A stretch of 27,269 nucleotides of DNA from Treponema sp. (GCA_016293495.1 JAEDED010000028.1:1-27269), one strand, 5' to 3'. Shown: positions 1-7,104, counted from the first letter of the stretch. Made by a program: numbers and translations. Notes: generated by a model not told the origin, from the letters alone.

Positions 1-190
1 AGGAATCTTTAAAATAGCTTTCTGCACTCGGATAGACAAGCTTTTTGACTTTTATTCCAAGAAGAAGTTCAAGTGTGTGACGGCAGAGTCGTTCGTTTTG
101 CATTACTTTGGTAAAAATAAAGTTGTCTGTAATTGTGAGCGAGTTCCATTTTTTTAACAGTGTTTGAATTTCAGAAAAATCGTCTGACAT
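1..190 (-). CDS. Rpn/YhgA-like PD-(D/E)XK nuclease, N-terminal part, cut by window edge
   Basis: This is the N-terminal 63 codons of a gene that starts at 190 and runs leftward out of the window. It reads MSDDFSEIQTLLKKWNSL and onward, and is almost identical to the start of the complete nuclease at 4388-5278, with one visible amino-acid change (Thr for Ala at about residue 21). The family (recombination-promoting nuclease, PDDEXK_2) cuts DNA and stimulates RecA-independent recombination in E. coli; that role here is inferred. The catalytic core lies outside the window, so I cannot tell whether this copy is intact. Its Shine-Dalgarno region is GGAGT where the other copy has GGAGG, so the two copies may be translated at different rates. 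Confidence 0.85.
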   Translation of the reverse strand, partial: MSDDFSEIQTLLKKWNSLTITDNFIFTKVMQNERLCRHTLELLLGIKVKKLVYPSAESYFKDS

Positions 191-432
191 ATTTACTCCA
201 GACTTTTCAAACTGAATTAAGCGCATTTAATAAGTTCAGCCAAAAGCCCTTTATATATATCATTCTATTTTTTTTTGAAAAAAATTACGCAAAACGAAAA
301 AAAAGATTGTTTTTATTGATTCTCCGTTGCCTTGAAAAAAAGAAATGTTTTTTTTTTATTAAACTTAAATAACAACAGATGAGATTTTGAAAGCCTCCAA
401 TTTTGAATAAAACAAGATATTGTCAGTTATGC
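1..432. repeat. Left arm of large inverted repeat (Rpn gene start plus GT32 relic)
   Basis: Positions 1 to about 391 are the reverse complement of about 4190-4577 with few mismatches; over the aligned coding part the coordinates sum to 4578. Similarity continues, more decayed, to about 432 (GATATTGTCAGTTATGC against GATATTGCCCGTTATGC in the other arm). A stretch of about 26 bp present in the right arm near 4165-4190 is missing here. The stretch at 390-432 is therefore a second, worse-preserved scrap of the GT32-like gene seen at 3874-4170. The arm may extend past the window edge. From 433 to 614 I see only AT-rich sequence with promoter-like boxes and a weak 7-bp inverted repeat (TGCACAT/ATGTGCA, 430-461). 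Confidence 0.9.
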
Positions 433-486
433 ACATCATTCGTTTATTGAAAAAATGTGCAATTCTATATAAGGAATAAACTCATC

Positions 487-545
487 TGATATAATGGAGA
501 TTATAAATACAATAGGTTCGGGCTTTTTAACAAAAATGATATAAT
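487..545 (+). promoter_or_regulatory. Two extended -10 boxes upstream of the first glycosyltransferase
   Basis: The nonamer TGATATAAT, a perfect extended -10 element (TGnTATAAT), occurs at 487-495 and 537-545. A third copy at 614-622 directly precedes the gene. No convincing -35 hexamer accompanies them. They could be stacked sigma-70 promoters for the cassette; with this AT content some may be chance. Confidence 0.35.
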
Positions 546-613
546 CAAATATTGATATCATAAAACCGACAGATGCCTCATCACTCCATATTCTTCCCCA
601 TTCCAGAAACATC

Positions 614-622
614 TGATATAAT
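614..622 (+). promoter_or_regulatory. Extended -10 box 7 nt before the ATG of the 630 gene (leaderless candidate)
   Basis: TGATATAAT ends 7 nt before the ATG at 630, so transcription would be expected to begin at or next to the start codon. No Shine-Dalgarno sequence lies between. The same layout is seen before 7092, 16393 and 17635. Confidence 0.45.
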
Positions 623-629
623 AAAAATT

Positions 630-1733
630 ATGAAAATTGCACTTGTAAAACAAGATCTCTACGACGACCTTTATGTCTGTCCTAACAGAACCCCGGTCGA
701 CGAAATGTTTCTTTCAACACTTATGAGAACAGGTCCGCTTGGACTTTTTGACAAAGAAATTGATGCTGACTATTTTATCATCAAGGAACAGCCAGAAAGG
801 GAATGCCGCTCTTATCAAAAATCATGCAGGCTTTCAAAGCAGTTAAAATATGAACTTCAGAATCTCCCTGCCAACGAAATCAAAGCAGATTCCTTCAGAT
901 TCAAAAAGCCGCTTTCTACTCACTGCCATTCAGAGTATTCAAAAAATCCAGAAGACATTAACTGGAAAAAATATGATGTCGTAATTTCAATCAACGTTGC
1001 AATTCCTACCCGTATCGTAAAACAGTATCCAGAAACTCTTTGGTGCTACATGTACGGTGAAGCAAACTCCGAAACTCCATATCCAAAATACGGCTACGAT
1101 GTTTTGATTACTCAGGACATTATGGGAACAGTTGCACCAAGCCTCGGAAAAGTTGACTTTCCTTATACATTCCTTGGACCAAAAACTCTTGAAAATGTTG
1201 CATTAAAACTCTTCGGAAAAAATAAAAAGAAATCCGGCGTTTTTGCAGAAATCAACAATACAACAGAACGCCCTGTAACAAAAGTTCCTTGCCTTGACTT
1301 TGTAAAAAAACTCGGACACGAAGTTATTCTTCATGACCAGGGAATCAAGGACAACCTTGAACATCTGTACAAAGCAAAATATTTTGTAAAAGTTCAAGGC
1401 CGCGTTATCAGAGGAAATTCTGTAATCGAAGCAATCAGTGCAGGAACTCTTGTTCTGATGAATCCTAAAGATTTGATGCATGCGCAGATTCTTCCAAAAG
1501 AATGCTGGATTCACAACCAGAAAGAAGCTGCCGCTTTAATCAAACAGCTTGACGCAGATGACAAGCTCTACAAAAAGCTTCTCGAAAAAGAACGTGAACT
1601 TGTTCAGCGTTATGTAGTTGATGCACCGCTTGAAAACCTCAAGGCTTGTCTTGAATATAAGAGAGCCGGACAGACTGTTCCAAAACCAACTTTGAGACAC
1701 CGCATTAAACTTTTTCTAGAGCTGTTATCGTAG
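630..1733 (+). CDS. Glycosyltransferase, GT-B type
   Basis: This is a 367-residue cytoplasmic protein, read as a GT-B glycosyltransferase that probably acts in capsule, LPS-like or glycoprotein glycan synthesis. The C-terminal half has the expected donor-binding pattern: a Rossmann-like block (KKLGHEVILHDQG), then VQGRVIRGNSVIEAISAGTLVLMN, where the acidic residue before the AISAG turn matches the conserved glutamate of GT-B enzymes. The frame is open from an ATG at 573, but I place the start at 630 (MKIALVKQDLYDDLY) because the extra 19 residues look non-native and an extended -10 sits just before 630. No Shine-Dalgarno is present for either start. The stop TAG is followed after 9 nt by the GT11 gene, so the two are probably cotranscribed. 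Acceptor and sugar are unknown. Confidence 0.75.
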   Translation: MKIALVKQDLYDDLYVCPNRTPVDEMFLSTLMRTGPLGLFDKEIDADYFIIKEQPERECRSYQKSCRLSKQLKYELQNLPANEIKADSFRFKKPLSTHCHSEYSKNPEDINWKKYDVVISINVAIPTRIVKQYPETLWCYMYGEANSETPYPKYGYDVLITQDIMGTVAPSLGKVDFPYTFLGPKTLENVALKLFGKNKKKSGVFAEINNTTERPVTKVPCLDFVKKLGHEVILHDQGIKDNLEHLYKAKYFVKVQGRVIRGNSVIEAISAGTLVLMNPKDLMHAQILPKECWIHNQKEAAALIKQLDADDKLYKKLLEKERELVQRYVVDAPLENLKACLEYKRAGQTVPKPTLRHRIKLFLELLS

Positions 1734-1742
1734 GATTATTTA

Positions 1743-2576
1743 ATGATTACATATTTAAGAGCATACGGAAATCACACTAATCAAATTTATGAATTTGTAT
1801 TAGGTTTACTGTTATCAGAAAAAATAAAAACAAAATACAGACCACTGTTTGTTAAAAAACTATTTCCATATTATCCAGAAATAAAAAAGAGATATAAAAA
1901 TATTAAAACAGTAGTTTTTTATCCTATAATCAGTTTTTTTCTTTTAGTTCTTAAAAAACTTAGCCTGATAAAGCCTATAAATGTTAGTAATTTTTCCGAA
2001 TGTAAAAATCTTGTCAAAGAATTTCCTAATAATAAAAACATTATACTTGATTCATGGGATTATAAATCAAACTCTATTTTATTTGAGAATGAAGATTTAT
2101 TTCAAAAAAAACATCAATATCTCTTTACTTTGTTCAATACAGATATAACAAATATAAGGGGGAAGTATATATCAGAAAAAATAAATATTGCTCTTCATAT
2201 AAGAAGAGGTGATTACATTGGGTATAATGGAGGTTGTTTTTATTATTCAGATGAAGTTTACCTTAATAAAGTTAAAGAACTTTGCAAGATAATTAAAACA
2301 AATAATATACGTCTAATCATCTGTACAAATGATTCTGAACTTAACAAAGACTTTTATTTATCAGAATACCCTGATACAGTTTTTTCAAAAGAAAGTTTTA
2401 CAACCGACCATCAGTTAATGGCTGCATGCGATTATATTATTGGTGCTCCAAGCAGTTTTTCTATGTGGGCAAGCTTTCTTGGGCAAACACCATGTATGCA
2501 CATCTACAAACCAGATGCAGAACTTACAAAAAATGATTTTGTAATTTTTGAAAGTTCTGCAGTTTCTGCATTTTAG
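1743..2576 (+). CDS. Alpha-1,2-fucosyltransferase-like glycosyltransferase (GT11)
   Basis: This 277-residue protein has the size and motifs of the GT11 family, which transfers fucose from GDP-fucose. The N-terminal block YGNHTNQIYEFVLGLLLSE is a divergent form of the family's GGLGNQ-type start. The hallmark HIRRGDY lies at about residues 151-157, and the block DYIIGAPSSFSMWASFLG near 229-246 matches the conserved C-terminal motif. A hydrophobic stretch at about 58-75 is unusual. The ribosome site is AGGA in TAGGATTATTTA, which begins at the stop codon of the preceding gene. The gene ends overlapping the last 4 nt of the convergent gene at 2573. Fucose specificity is inferred. Parts of this gene recur as debris at 5521-5619 and, as a divergent paralogue, at 5647-6096. 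Confidence 0.82.
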   Translation: MITYLRAYGNHTNQIYEFVLGLLLSEKIKTKYRPLFVKKLFPYYPEIKKRYKNIKTVVFYPIISFFLLVLKKLSLIKPINVSNFSECKNLVKEFPNNKNIILDSWDYKSNSILFENEDLFQKKHQYLFTLFNTDITNIRGKYISEKINIALHIRRGDYIGYNGGCFYYSDEVYLNKVKELCKIIKTNNIRLIICTNDSELNKDFYLSEYPDTVFSKESFTTDHQLMAACDYIIGAPSSFSMWASFLGQTPCMHIYKPDAELTKNDFVIFESSAVSAF

Positions 2577-3676
2577 TTTTTCATTGCTTCTTTTATGTGT
2601 TCCAGAGAATTTGCGTACAGCTTTTCTTTAAGTTCACATAAAGAAGTTCTGTAAGATTCATATTCTTCTTTAGCCATTTCACATGCTTTACCAACAGCCA
2701 TTAGGAACGAATTATCATCTTCATATATCAAACTATTCTTTATATTGAATCCATGAGGTTTAGCAAAAAACTCACTAATTAAAGGAATTTTTTCAAATCC
2801 ATAAATCAACTGAAAAGATCCAGAGGTTCCAGTTTCAACATATCTTCTATGAGTTTCAATCTTATCATCCAGTAAAGGAAGGAAGAAATCAGAATTTTCT
2901 ACAAGCTTATAAAGAAGTTCATAATCAGGGTTTTGATATACTTCAAAATGTTCAGCGTATTTTACTGAAAAATCTTCAGGTGTTATACTCTGTCGCGCAC
3001 AAATTATAATTTTAAAATCATATTTCCCATGATATTCTTCACAAATTTTCTCAAGTATATCAGAATTCTTTTTTTCTTTTTCTTTAATTGCTCCAACTGA
3101 AATAAACGTTATACAATCATTTTTAACATGAGTTTTAATGTCACCAAAATAAAGAGGACAGACTGGTAACGGTTTTTTTTCTAAAAAATTATATGGCAAA
3201 TCAGCGATAACAAAAACCTGATTCTTATTTACTAAATCAGGTATTACTTTGTTTACAATATGTTCTTGATAAAAGAATTTTTTCACAGGTTCTACACCAT
3301 TTATAAAATCTGTACATGGTAATAACTGATCAGAAGAATATACCCAAAAAGAATTAAAAAAAATATATTCGTATTTCAAACTTTTTTTATTATTAAGGAA
3401 CTTTTTCAAACCATCCTTTGTATAAAAGGTATACTGTTTTATACTTTCAGGTTTTATTCTGCATAAAGCCTTCTGTTTAACCCCTGCTTTAGTCAATAAT
3501 ACTTCAACATTAAAACCAAGATTTTGAAAATATGAAATATAGCCAGGCAAACATTCCTGATGAACATCGTTTAATTCAGTAATTAGAATCGTATTTATAT
3601 TAACTTTTCTAAAACTGTATAAAAACTGTAAAAAAAAATCTAAAATTCTTTTTATAAGCATTTTTATTTTTAACAT
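2573..3676 (-). CDS. Putative glycosyltransferase, GT-B-like
   Basis: This 367-residue protein has a short hydrophobic or amphipathic N-terminus (IKRILDFFLQFLYSF), which may attach it to the inner membrane. The layout suggests a GT-B enzyme: an N-terminal domain with GYISYFQNLGFNVEVLL, a strand entering the second domain (CITFISVGAIKEKEKKNSDIL), and a C-terminal part with PDYELLYKLVENSDFFLPLL and later GSFQLIYGFEKIPLI, comparable to the donor-binding loop. I cannot name a family with confidence. The start at 3676 is preceded by TTAGGATTATAG, which gives an AGGA ribosome site and resembles the junction before 1743 and 7875. It converges on the GT11 gene with a 4-nt overlap and sits between the inverted Rpn genes. 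Confidence 0.68.
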   Translation of the reverse strand: MLKIKMLIKRILDFFLQFLYSFRKVNINTILITELNDVHQECLPGYISYFQNLGFNVEVLLTKAGVKQKALCRIKPESIKQYTFYTKDGLKKFLNNKKSLKYEYIFFNSFWVYSSDQLLPCTDFINGVEPVKKFFYQEHIVNKVIPDLVNKNQVFVIADLPYNFLEKKPLPVCPLYFGDIKTHVKNDCITFISVGAIKEKEKKNSDILEKICEEYHGKYDFKIIICARQSITPEDFSVKYAEHFEVYQNPDYELLYKLVENSDFFLPLLDDKIETHRRYVETGTSGSFQLIYGFEKIPLISEFFAKPHGFNIKNSLIYEDDNSFLMAVGKACEMAKEEYESYRTSLCELKEKLYANSLEHIKEAMKN

Positions 3677-3873
3677 TACTATAATCCTAATCTACTTTAA
3701 GGTAAGTTTTCTCATTCAACTTATTCTAAGCTAAGCCTCTCACCTTTAATTCCACACTACCATCAAGATTGTAGAAAAAAAATTTATTTGCAATTACTTT
3801 GAATAAAAATCTTTAAAATAAAACATTCCTTTTATTTTTACCAATTTTTTAACCAGATAATTAAAAAAATTTA

Positions 3874-4170
3874 TCATATTAGGAAAGAAAAATCTACCTT
3901 CTCTTTATAATTTTTACAACCGAAAACATAAAGCGGTTCAAATTGTGATGCGGATTTTGAATATTCTTCAATAATTTGGCTGTTATATATTAATTTTTAC
4001 TGCTGGTTCATTTTTATTTTCAGAATTTGGCACTGCAAAAAAATAATCAGCAGACAGCAATTGAATCAAACGGTTTTAAGCATTCAAAATCAGTATCAAA
4101 ATTGAAACCGCTATATTCTTTTAAAATAGCATAACGGGCAATATCTGATTTCATTCCAAAATTGGGGGCT
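3874..4170 (-). pseudogene. Relic of a GT32-type (DXD) sugar transferase
   Basis: Reading the minus strand from 4170 gives GMKSDIARYAILKEY, then SGFNFDTDFECLKPFDS, then a stop at about 4047-4049. This matches the core of GT32 (Gly_transf_sug) enzymes, in which a K/R-S-D-xx-RY helix precedes GG-x-Y-x-D-x-D; the DTD nucleotide-sugar site is kept, while the GGxY part is altered. Past the stop, a second frame continues as SADYFFAVPNSENKNEPA, and a third frame continues as QIIEEYSKSASQFEPLYVFG to a stop at 3874. At least two frame disruptions and a missing N-terminal region show it is dead. Its upstream edge lies inside the inverted repeat beside the Rpn gene, and a scrap of the same gene lies at 390-432. 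The stretch from 3677 to 3873 is AT-rich with no gene that I can support. Confidence 0.7.
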
Positions 4171-4577
4171 TTTAAAAATTCATTATATTATGGGCTTTCA
4201 AAATCTCATTTGTTATTATTTAAGTTTAATAATCATTTCTTCTTTCAAGGTAAGGGAGAATCAATAAAAACAATCTTTTTTTTCGTTTTGCGAAATTTTT
4301 TTCAAAAAAATAGAATGATATATATAAAGGGCTTTTGGCTGAACATATTAAATTCGTTTAATTCAGTTTGAAAAGTCTGGAGGAAATATGTCAGATGATT
4401 TTTCTGAAATTCAAACACTGTTAAAAAAATGGAACTCGCTCACAATTGCAGACAACTTTATTTTTACCAAAGTAATGCAAAACGAACGACTCTGCCGTCA
4501 TACACTTGAACTTCTTCTTGGTATAAAAGTCAAAAAGCTTGTCTATCCGAGTGCAGAAAGCTATTTTAAAGATTCCT
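4129..4577. repeat. Right arm of large inverted repeat
   Basis: This is the reverse-complement partner of 1-432. It covers the decayed GT32 piece, an AT-rich spacer, the Rpn ribosome site and the first 190 nt of the Rpn gene. Identity is highest over the Rpn upstream region and coding sequence. The centre of the inverted repeat spans about 3.7 kb and holds the glycosyltransferase cassette. The true end may lie further into the Rpn gene, since the left copy is cut by the window edge. Confidence 0.9.
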
Positions 4578-5278
4578 TCGACTCGCGCGGAATCCGCCTC
4601 GACGTCTACACATCAGATGATGAACACTGCTACGACATCGAAATGCAGACATCATATAAGTCAAACCTGCTTTTGCGCTCACGGTATTACTCAAGCTGTA
4701 TCGACGTAGACGTTCTTAAAACCGGCATAGACTTTGCAAGGCTAAAGGAGAACGTAATAATCTTTCTCTGCCTCGAAGATCCGTTCAAAAAAGGGCTTCC
4801 TCTTTATACTTTCACGACAACCTGCCGTGAAGACCCAAATTTACCGGATGACAAAACGAAAAAACTGTTTTATAATATAAGCAGTTGGAAAGATACAGGG
4901 AACAAAGAACTTCGCGACTTTTTCAAGTTTATCAAAACAAACGTCCCTCAGAACAATTTTACGCAAGACCTCGCCATGCAGGTAAAAAAAGCAATCCAAA
5001 ACGCTAATATCAGGAGGCAGTACATGACATTACAAATGGAAATGAGCCTTAAATACAACGAAGGCAAAAAACTCGGTCTTGAGTTGGGCAAACAGCAAGG
5101 CATAGAGTTGGGCAAACTGCAGGGCATGGAACTGGGTAAATTACACGGGCTCAATCAAGGAATGGCAAAAGCAAAACTTGATTCGGCAGTTATTGCTGTA
5201 AAGAAATTTAATCTGCCTGTAGAAGATGTCGCAAGAGAATACGGTGTTCCTGTTGATGAAATAAAAAAATTTCTTTAA
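4388..5278 (+). CDS. Rpn/YhgA-like PD-(D/E)XK nuclease (recombination-promoting family)
   Basis: This is a complete 296-residue protein with ribosome site GGAGG. The N-terminal half is a PDDEXK nuclease core: RLDVYTSDDEHCYDIEMQTS near residues 69-88 carries the catalytic Asp (RLD) and the E-x-Q pair, and SRYYSSCIDVDVL follows as in the family. The C-terminal part is a charged helix with tandem GKxxGxEL repeats (about 230-258), followed by a small helical tail, VEDVAREYGVPVDEIKKFL, that resembles a helix-turn-helix. Known relatives such as E. coli RpnA are DNA endonucleases that increase recombination; activity here is inferred from the intact motif. It points away from the glycosyltransferase cassette, as does its inverted partner at 1-190. 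Genes of this family are often multicopy, and recombination between copies is plausible. Confidence 0.85.
   Translation: MSDDFSEIQTLLKKWNSLTIADNFIFTKVMQNERLCRHTLELLLGIKVKKLVYPSAESYFKDSFDSRGIRLDVYTSDDEHCYDIEMQTSYKSNLLLRSRYYSSCIDVDVLKTGIDFARLKENVIIFLCLEDPFKKGLPLYTFTTTCREDPNLPDDKTKKLFYNISSWKDTGNKELRDFFKFIKTNVPQNNFTQDLAMQVKKAIQNANIRRQYMTLQMEMSLKYNEGKKLGLELGKQQGIELGKLQGMELGKLHGLNQGMAKAKLDSAVIAVKKFNLPVEDVAREYGVPVDEIKKFL
5078..5160 (+). repeat. 24-nt tandem repeats in the Rpn C-terminal region
   Basis: Roughly three and a half in-frame copies of a 24-nt unit encode GKQQGIEL, GKLQGMEL and GKLHGLNQ. Each unit is 8 residues, so gain or loss of a unit would keep the frame. Glycine-rich repeats of this kind before the C-terminal helix are common in this protein family. 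Confidence 0.75.
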
Positions 5279-5333
5279 AAATGTGCGTGTAAATCAAAAC
5301 GTATATAAAAAAGGCTGCCGTTAAAATAATGCA

Positions 5334-5494
5334 TGAAGCGCCGCCGATTAAACCGCCATCAATGTCTGGCTGTGCCAAAAGTTCCGGTGCATTGGAAACT
5401 TTCATTGAACCGCCGTATTGAATGATTACTTCATCAGCTATTTTCTGGTGTTGCAGTTTTTCCAGTTCCCTGCGATATAATGTGTACGTGACAT
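5334..5494 (-). pseudogene. tpiA: Relic of triosephosphate isomerase (tpiA) with the middle deleted
   Basis: On the minus strand from 5494 the sequence encodes MSRTHYIAGNWK, the signature N-terminus of triosephosphate isomerase (xxFIAGNWKM). Directly after, in a different frame, it encodes IADEVIIQYGGSMK, then VSNAPELLAQPDIDGGLIGGAS (5334-5441), the conserved C-terminal phosphate-binding region. About 200 residues between the ends, including the catalytic His and Glu, are absent. Past GGAS the reading continues into unrelated hydrophobic sequence. It is clearly non-functional; an intact tpiA presumably lies elsewhere. How a glycolytic gene fragment came to lie inside a glycan island is unexplained. 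Nothing recognisable was seen in 5279-5333. Confidence 0.8.
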
Positions 5495-5520
5495 ATAAAA
5501 TCGCCTGTAAAAAGGTAATT

Positions 5521-5619
5521 ATGAAGAGCAATATTTATTTTTTCTGATAACAGTAAACCTAATACAAATTCATAAATTTGATTAGTGTGATTTCCGTATG
5601 CTCTTAAATATGTAATCAT
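5521..5619 (-). pseudogene. Truncated copy of the GT11 gene start, with internal in-frame deletion
   Basis: Minus-strand codons from 5619 encode MITYLRAYGNHTNQIYEFVL and onward to LLSEK, matching the first 27 residues of the gene at 1743-2576, and then jump to INIALH, which in the intact gene lies just before the HIRRGDY motif. The missing 357 nt (119 codons) lie between two copies of TATCAGAAAAAATAAA (1813-1828 and 2170-2185 in the intact gene), so a slippage or recombination deletion is the simple explanation. The match extends upstream through TAGGATTATTTA and the last codons of the preceding glycosyltransferase (ELLS stop), to about 5641. Downstream it is fused to the tpiA relic. Confidence 0.85.
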
Positions 5620-5646
5620 TAAATAATCCTACGACAACAGTTCTAA

Positions 5647-6096
5647 GATTTATTCTTTGTTGACATTTCATCTGTAAAAGATAAATACATTTCTGGCGAT
5701 AAAACAAACATTGCAGTCCATATCCGTCGCGGTGATTATATAGGACATTGTGGTGGTAAATACTATTATGACGATGAAACTTACTGCAAAAAAATTGATG
5801 AATTGTTAAAAGAAACAAAAACAAATAACGCAAGAATCATCATATTTACAAACGATTCAGAAATTAATAAGGACTTTTATTATAACAGATATGATGATGT
5901 AATTTTTTCAAATGAAGCGTGGCAGTTTGACCAGCAGATTATGGCTAACTGCAATTACATTATTGGAGCTCCAAGCACATTTACTATGTGGGCCTCTTAT
6001 ATGGGGAATGTTCCAACCTATCACATCTGGGAAAAATCTGAAAAGGTTTCTAAAGATAAGTTCATGATTTTTACGACTTATCATCAGGAAGTATAA
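5647..6096 (+). pseudogene. C-terminal part of a GT11-type glycosyltransferase, 5' end lost
   Basis: The frame opens after a stop at 5644-5646 and runs to 6096 as about 149 residues: KYISGDKTNIAVHIRRGDYI, then GHCGG, FTNDSEINKDFYYNRYDDVI, and NYIIGAPSTFTMWASYMG. This aligns with residues of about 135-270 of the protein at 1743-2576 but is a diverged paralogue, not a copy. The N-terminal third with the G-N-x-x-x-Q block is missing and no ribosome site precedes the frame. A TTG at 5803 or other internal codon could start a shorter product, but it would lack HIRRGDY, so I call it a pseudogene. It lies head-to-head with the GT11 start fragment at 5521-5619, which suggests an inversion or recombination endpoint at about 5641-5650. 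It converges with the gene ending at 6100. Confidence 0.8.
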
Positions 6097-6099
6097 TTA

Positions 6100-7092
6100 C
6101 TACTTAACCTTCAAAATCCTCATACCCTTATCCCAGGCACGAACAAAATTAACTGTCAGGCGTCCTGTAAAGTTCTTAAACCAACAGGATTTATTTTCAC
6201 CATTAATGAACTCAGCCATCAAAGGCACAGCCTGTTCATAACGCTTTCTTCCTTCAACAACCGACTCAATAGAAGCCTTCTGCATTTTTTCAAAATCAGA
6301 AAACTTGATTTTATCAGGACGCCAAAAGTTAATGATATATCCGTTTTTCTTATCCTGGATATATTCGTTCATTGTGCCTTCTTTGTGGGCAATAATTACA
6401 CAGCCTTTTTCAAGTGCATCAAGAAAAGAAAAACCGATTCCTTCTTTATCGCGCGGTGCATAATAATATTTTGTTTCAGAAAGCAGCTTGTTCAAATCTT
6501 CTTTTTTTTCAAACCAGGAGGTTTTCTGAACCTGTGCATTTTTAAAGTTTTCTTCACCACAGTTTTCTTCTTTATATTCAGTTGAATGAAGGTTTATATA
6601 TTTAATTCCAAGTTGATTCAAATCATCAGGAAAAACTTTTAAAAGGGAATATGGATTCCACTTCTGTCGCTGCCAGAAAAAAACACGGTTTCTGTTTTCA
6701 TTTGTAATCAAATCAGTATTAATTTTTGGATAATACTGAATGTAAAACGACTGAATGCCGTAACGCAGAGATTCCTTGTGAAGCCTTCTTGAAAAGTTAA
6801 TAAGCTTTATGTTTTTTAATTTCTTTATGCGACATGGCGTAAAACCGAATGTGTCATACATCGGAACAAAGATAATATTTTTACAGGTGAATTTTGTAAA
6901 ATCCGGTTCACATTGAAAGAAAATTACAGAATCATAACCTACACAATTGATTTTATCTGCATCAAGATCAGAATCATCTTTAATCATGTAAAGTTCAACA
7001 TCGAAATATTTTTTCAAAAGTTCCGGAAAAAACACAGACGAACAAGTCTTTGTAAAATTCCATTCATATGTAACATAAAGAAGCTTGGACAT
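6100..7092 (-). CDS. Glycosyltransferase, GT4-like (GT-B)
   Basis: This 330-residue protein is a probable retaining GT-B glycosyltransferase acting in the cytoplasm on a surface glycan. The donor-site region reads YYYAPRDKEGIGFSFLDALE, then KGCVIIAHKEGTMNEYIQDKKNGYIINF. The first acidic residue of the E-x7-E motif is present (KEG), but position 8 is Asp (FLD), so the motif is E-x7-D. It is a paralogue of the protein at 7875-8873: both have EGIG-S-F, TMNEYI and a similar W-F-E/D-x-K stretch. No Shine-Dalgarno precedes the start; TATAAT ends 6 nt upstream, giving a leaderless candidate. It is divergent from vapBC and converges on the GT11 relic with a 3-nt gap. Sugar and acceptor are unknown. 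Confidence 0.78.
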   Translation of the reverse strand: MSKLLYVTYEWNFTKTCSSVFFPELLKKYFDVELYMIKDDSDLDADKINCVGYDSVIFFQCEPDFTKFTCKNIIFVPMYDTFGFTPCRIKKLKNIKLINFSRRLHKESLRYGIQSFYIQYYPKINTDLITNENRNRVFFWQRQKWNPYSLLKVFPDDLNQLGIKYINLHSTEYKEENCGEENFKNAQVQKTSWFEKKEDLNKLLSETKYYYAPRDKEGIGFSFLDALEKGCVIIAHKEGTMNEYIQDKKNGYIINFWRPDKIKFSDFEKMQKASIESVVEGRKRYEQAVPLMAEFINGENKSCWFKNFTGRLTVNFVRAWDKGMRILKVK

Positions 7093-7098
7093 AATTGT

Positions 7099-7104
7099 AT
7101 TATA
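7099..7104 (-). promoter_or_regulatory. -10 box 6 nt before the ATG of the 7092 gene (leaderless candidate)
   Basis: A perfect TATAAT on the minus strand is followed by ACAATT and then the ATG at 7092. ATGAAA, a moderate -35 match, lies 17 nt upstream. The position implies transcription starting at or beside the start codon. It is back-to-back with the vapBC promoter. Confidence 0.45.

Noticed and set aside
160..372. Open frame in the left repeat arm, and its counterpart at 4162-4371
   Set aside because: Both lie in AT-rich non-coding parts of the inverted repeat, with no ribosome site and no domain; homopolymer runs explain the frames.
573..629. Longer start for the first glycosyltransferase
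   Set aside because: The extra 19 residues carry no family similarity, there is no ribosome site, and a -10 box overlaps them.
7099..7104. TATAAT before 7092 as part of the vapBC promoter
   Set aside because: It is on the opposite strand and vapBC has its own TTGACA with 17-nt spacing.
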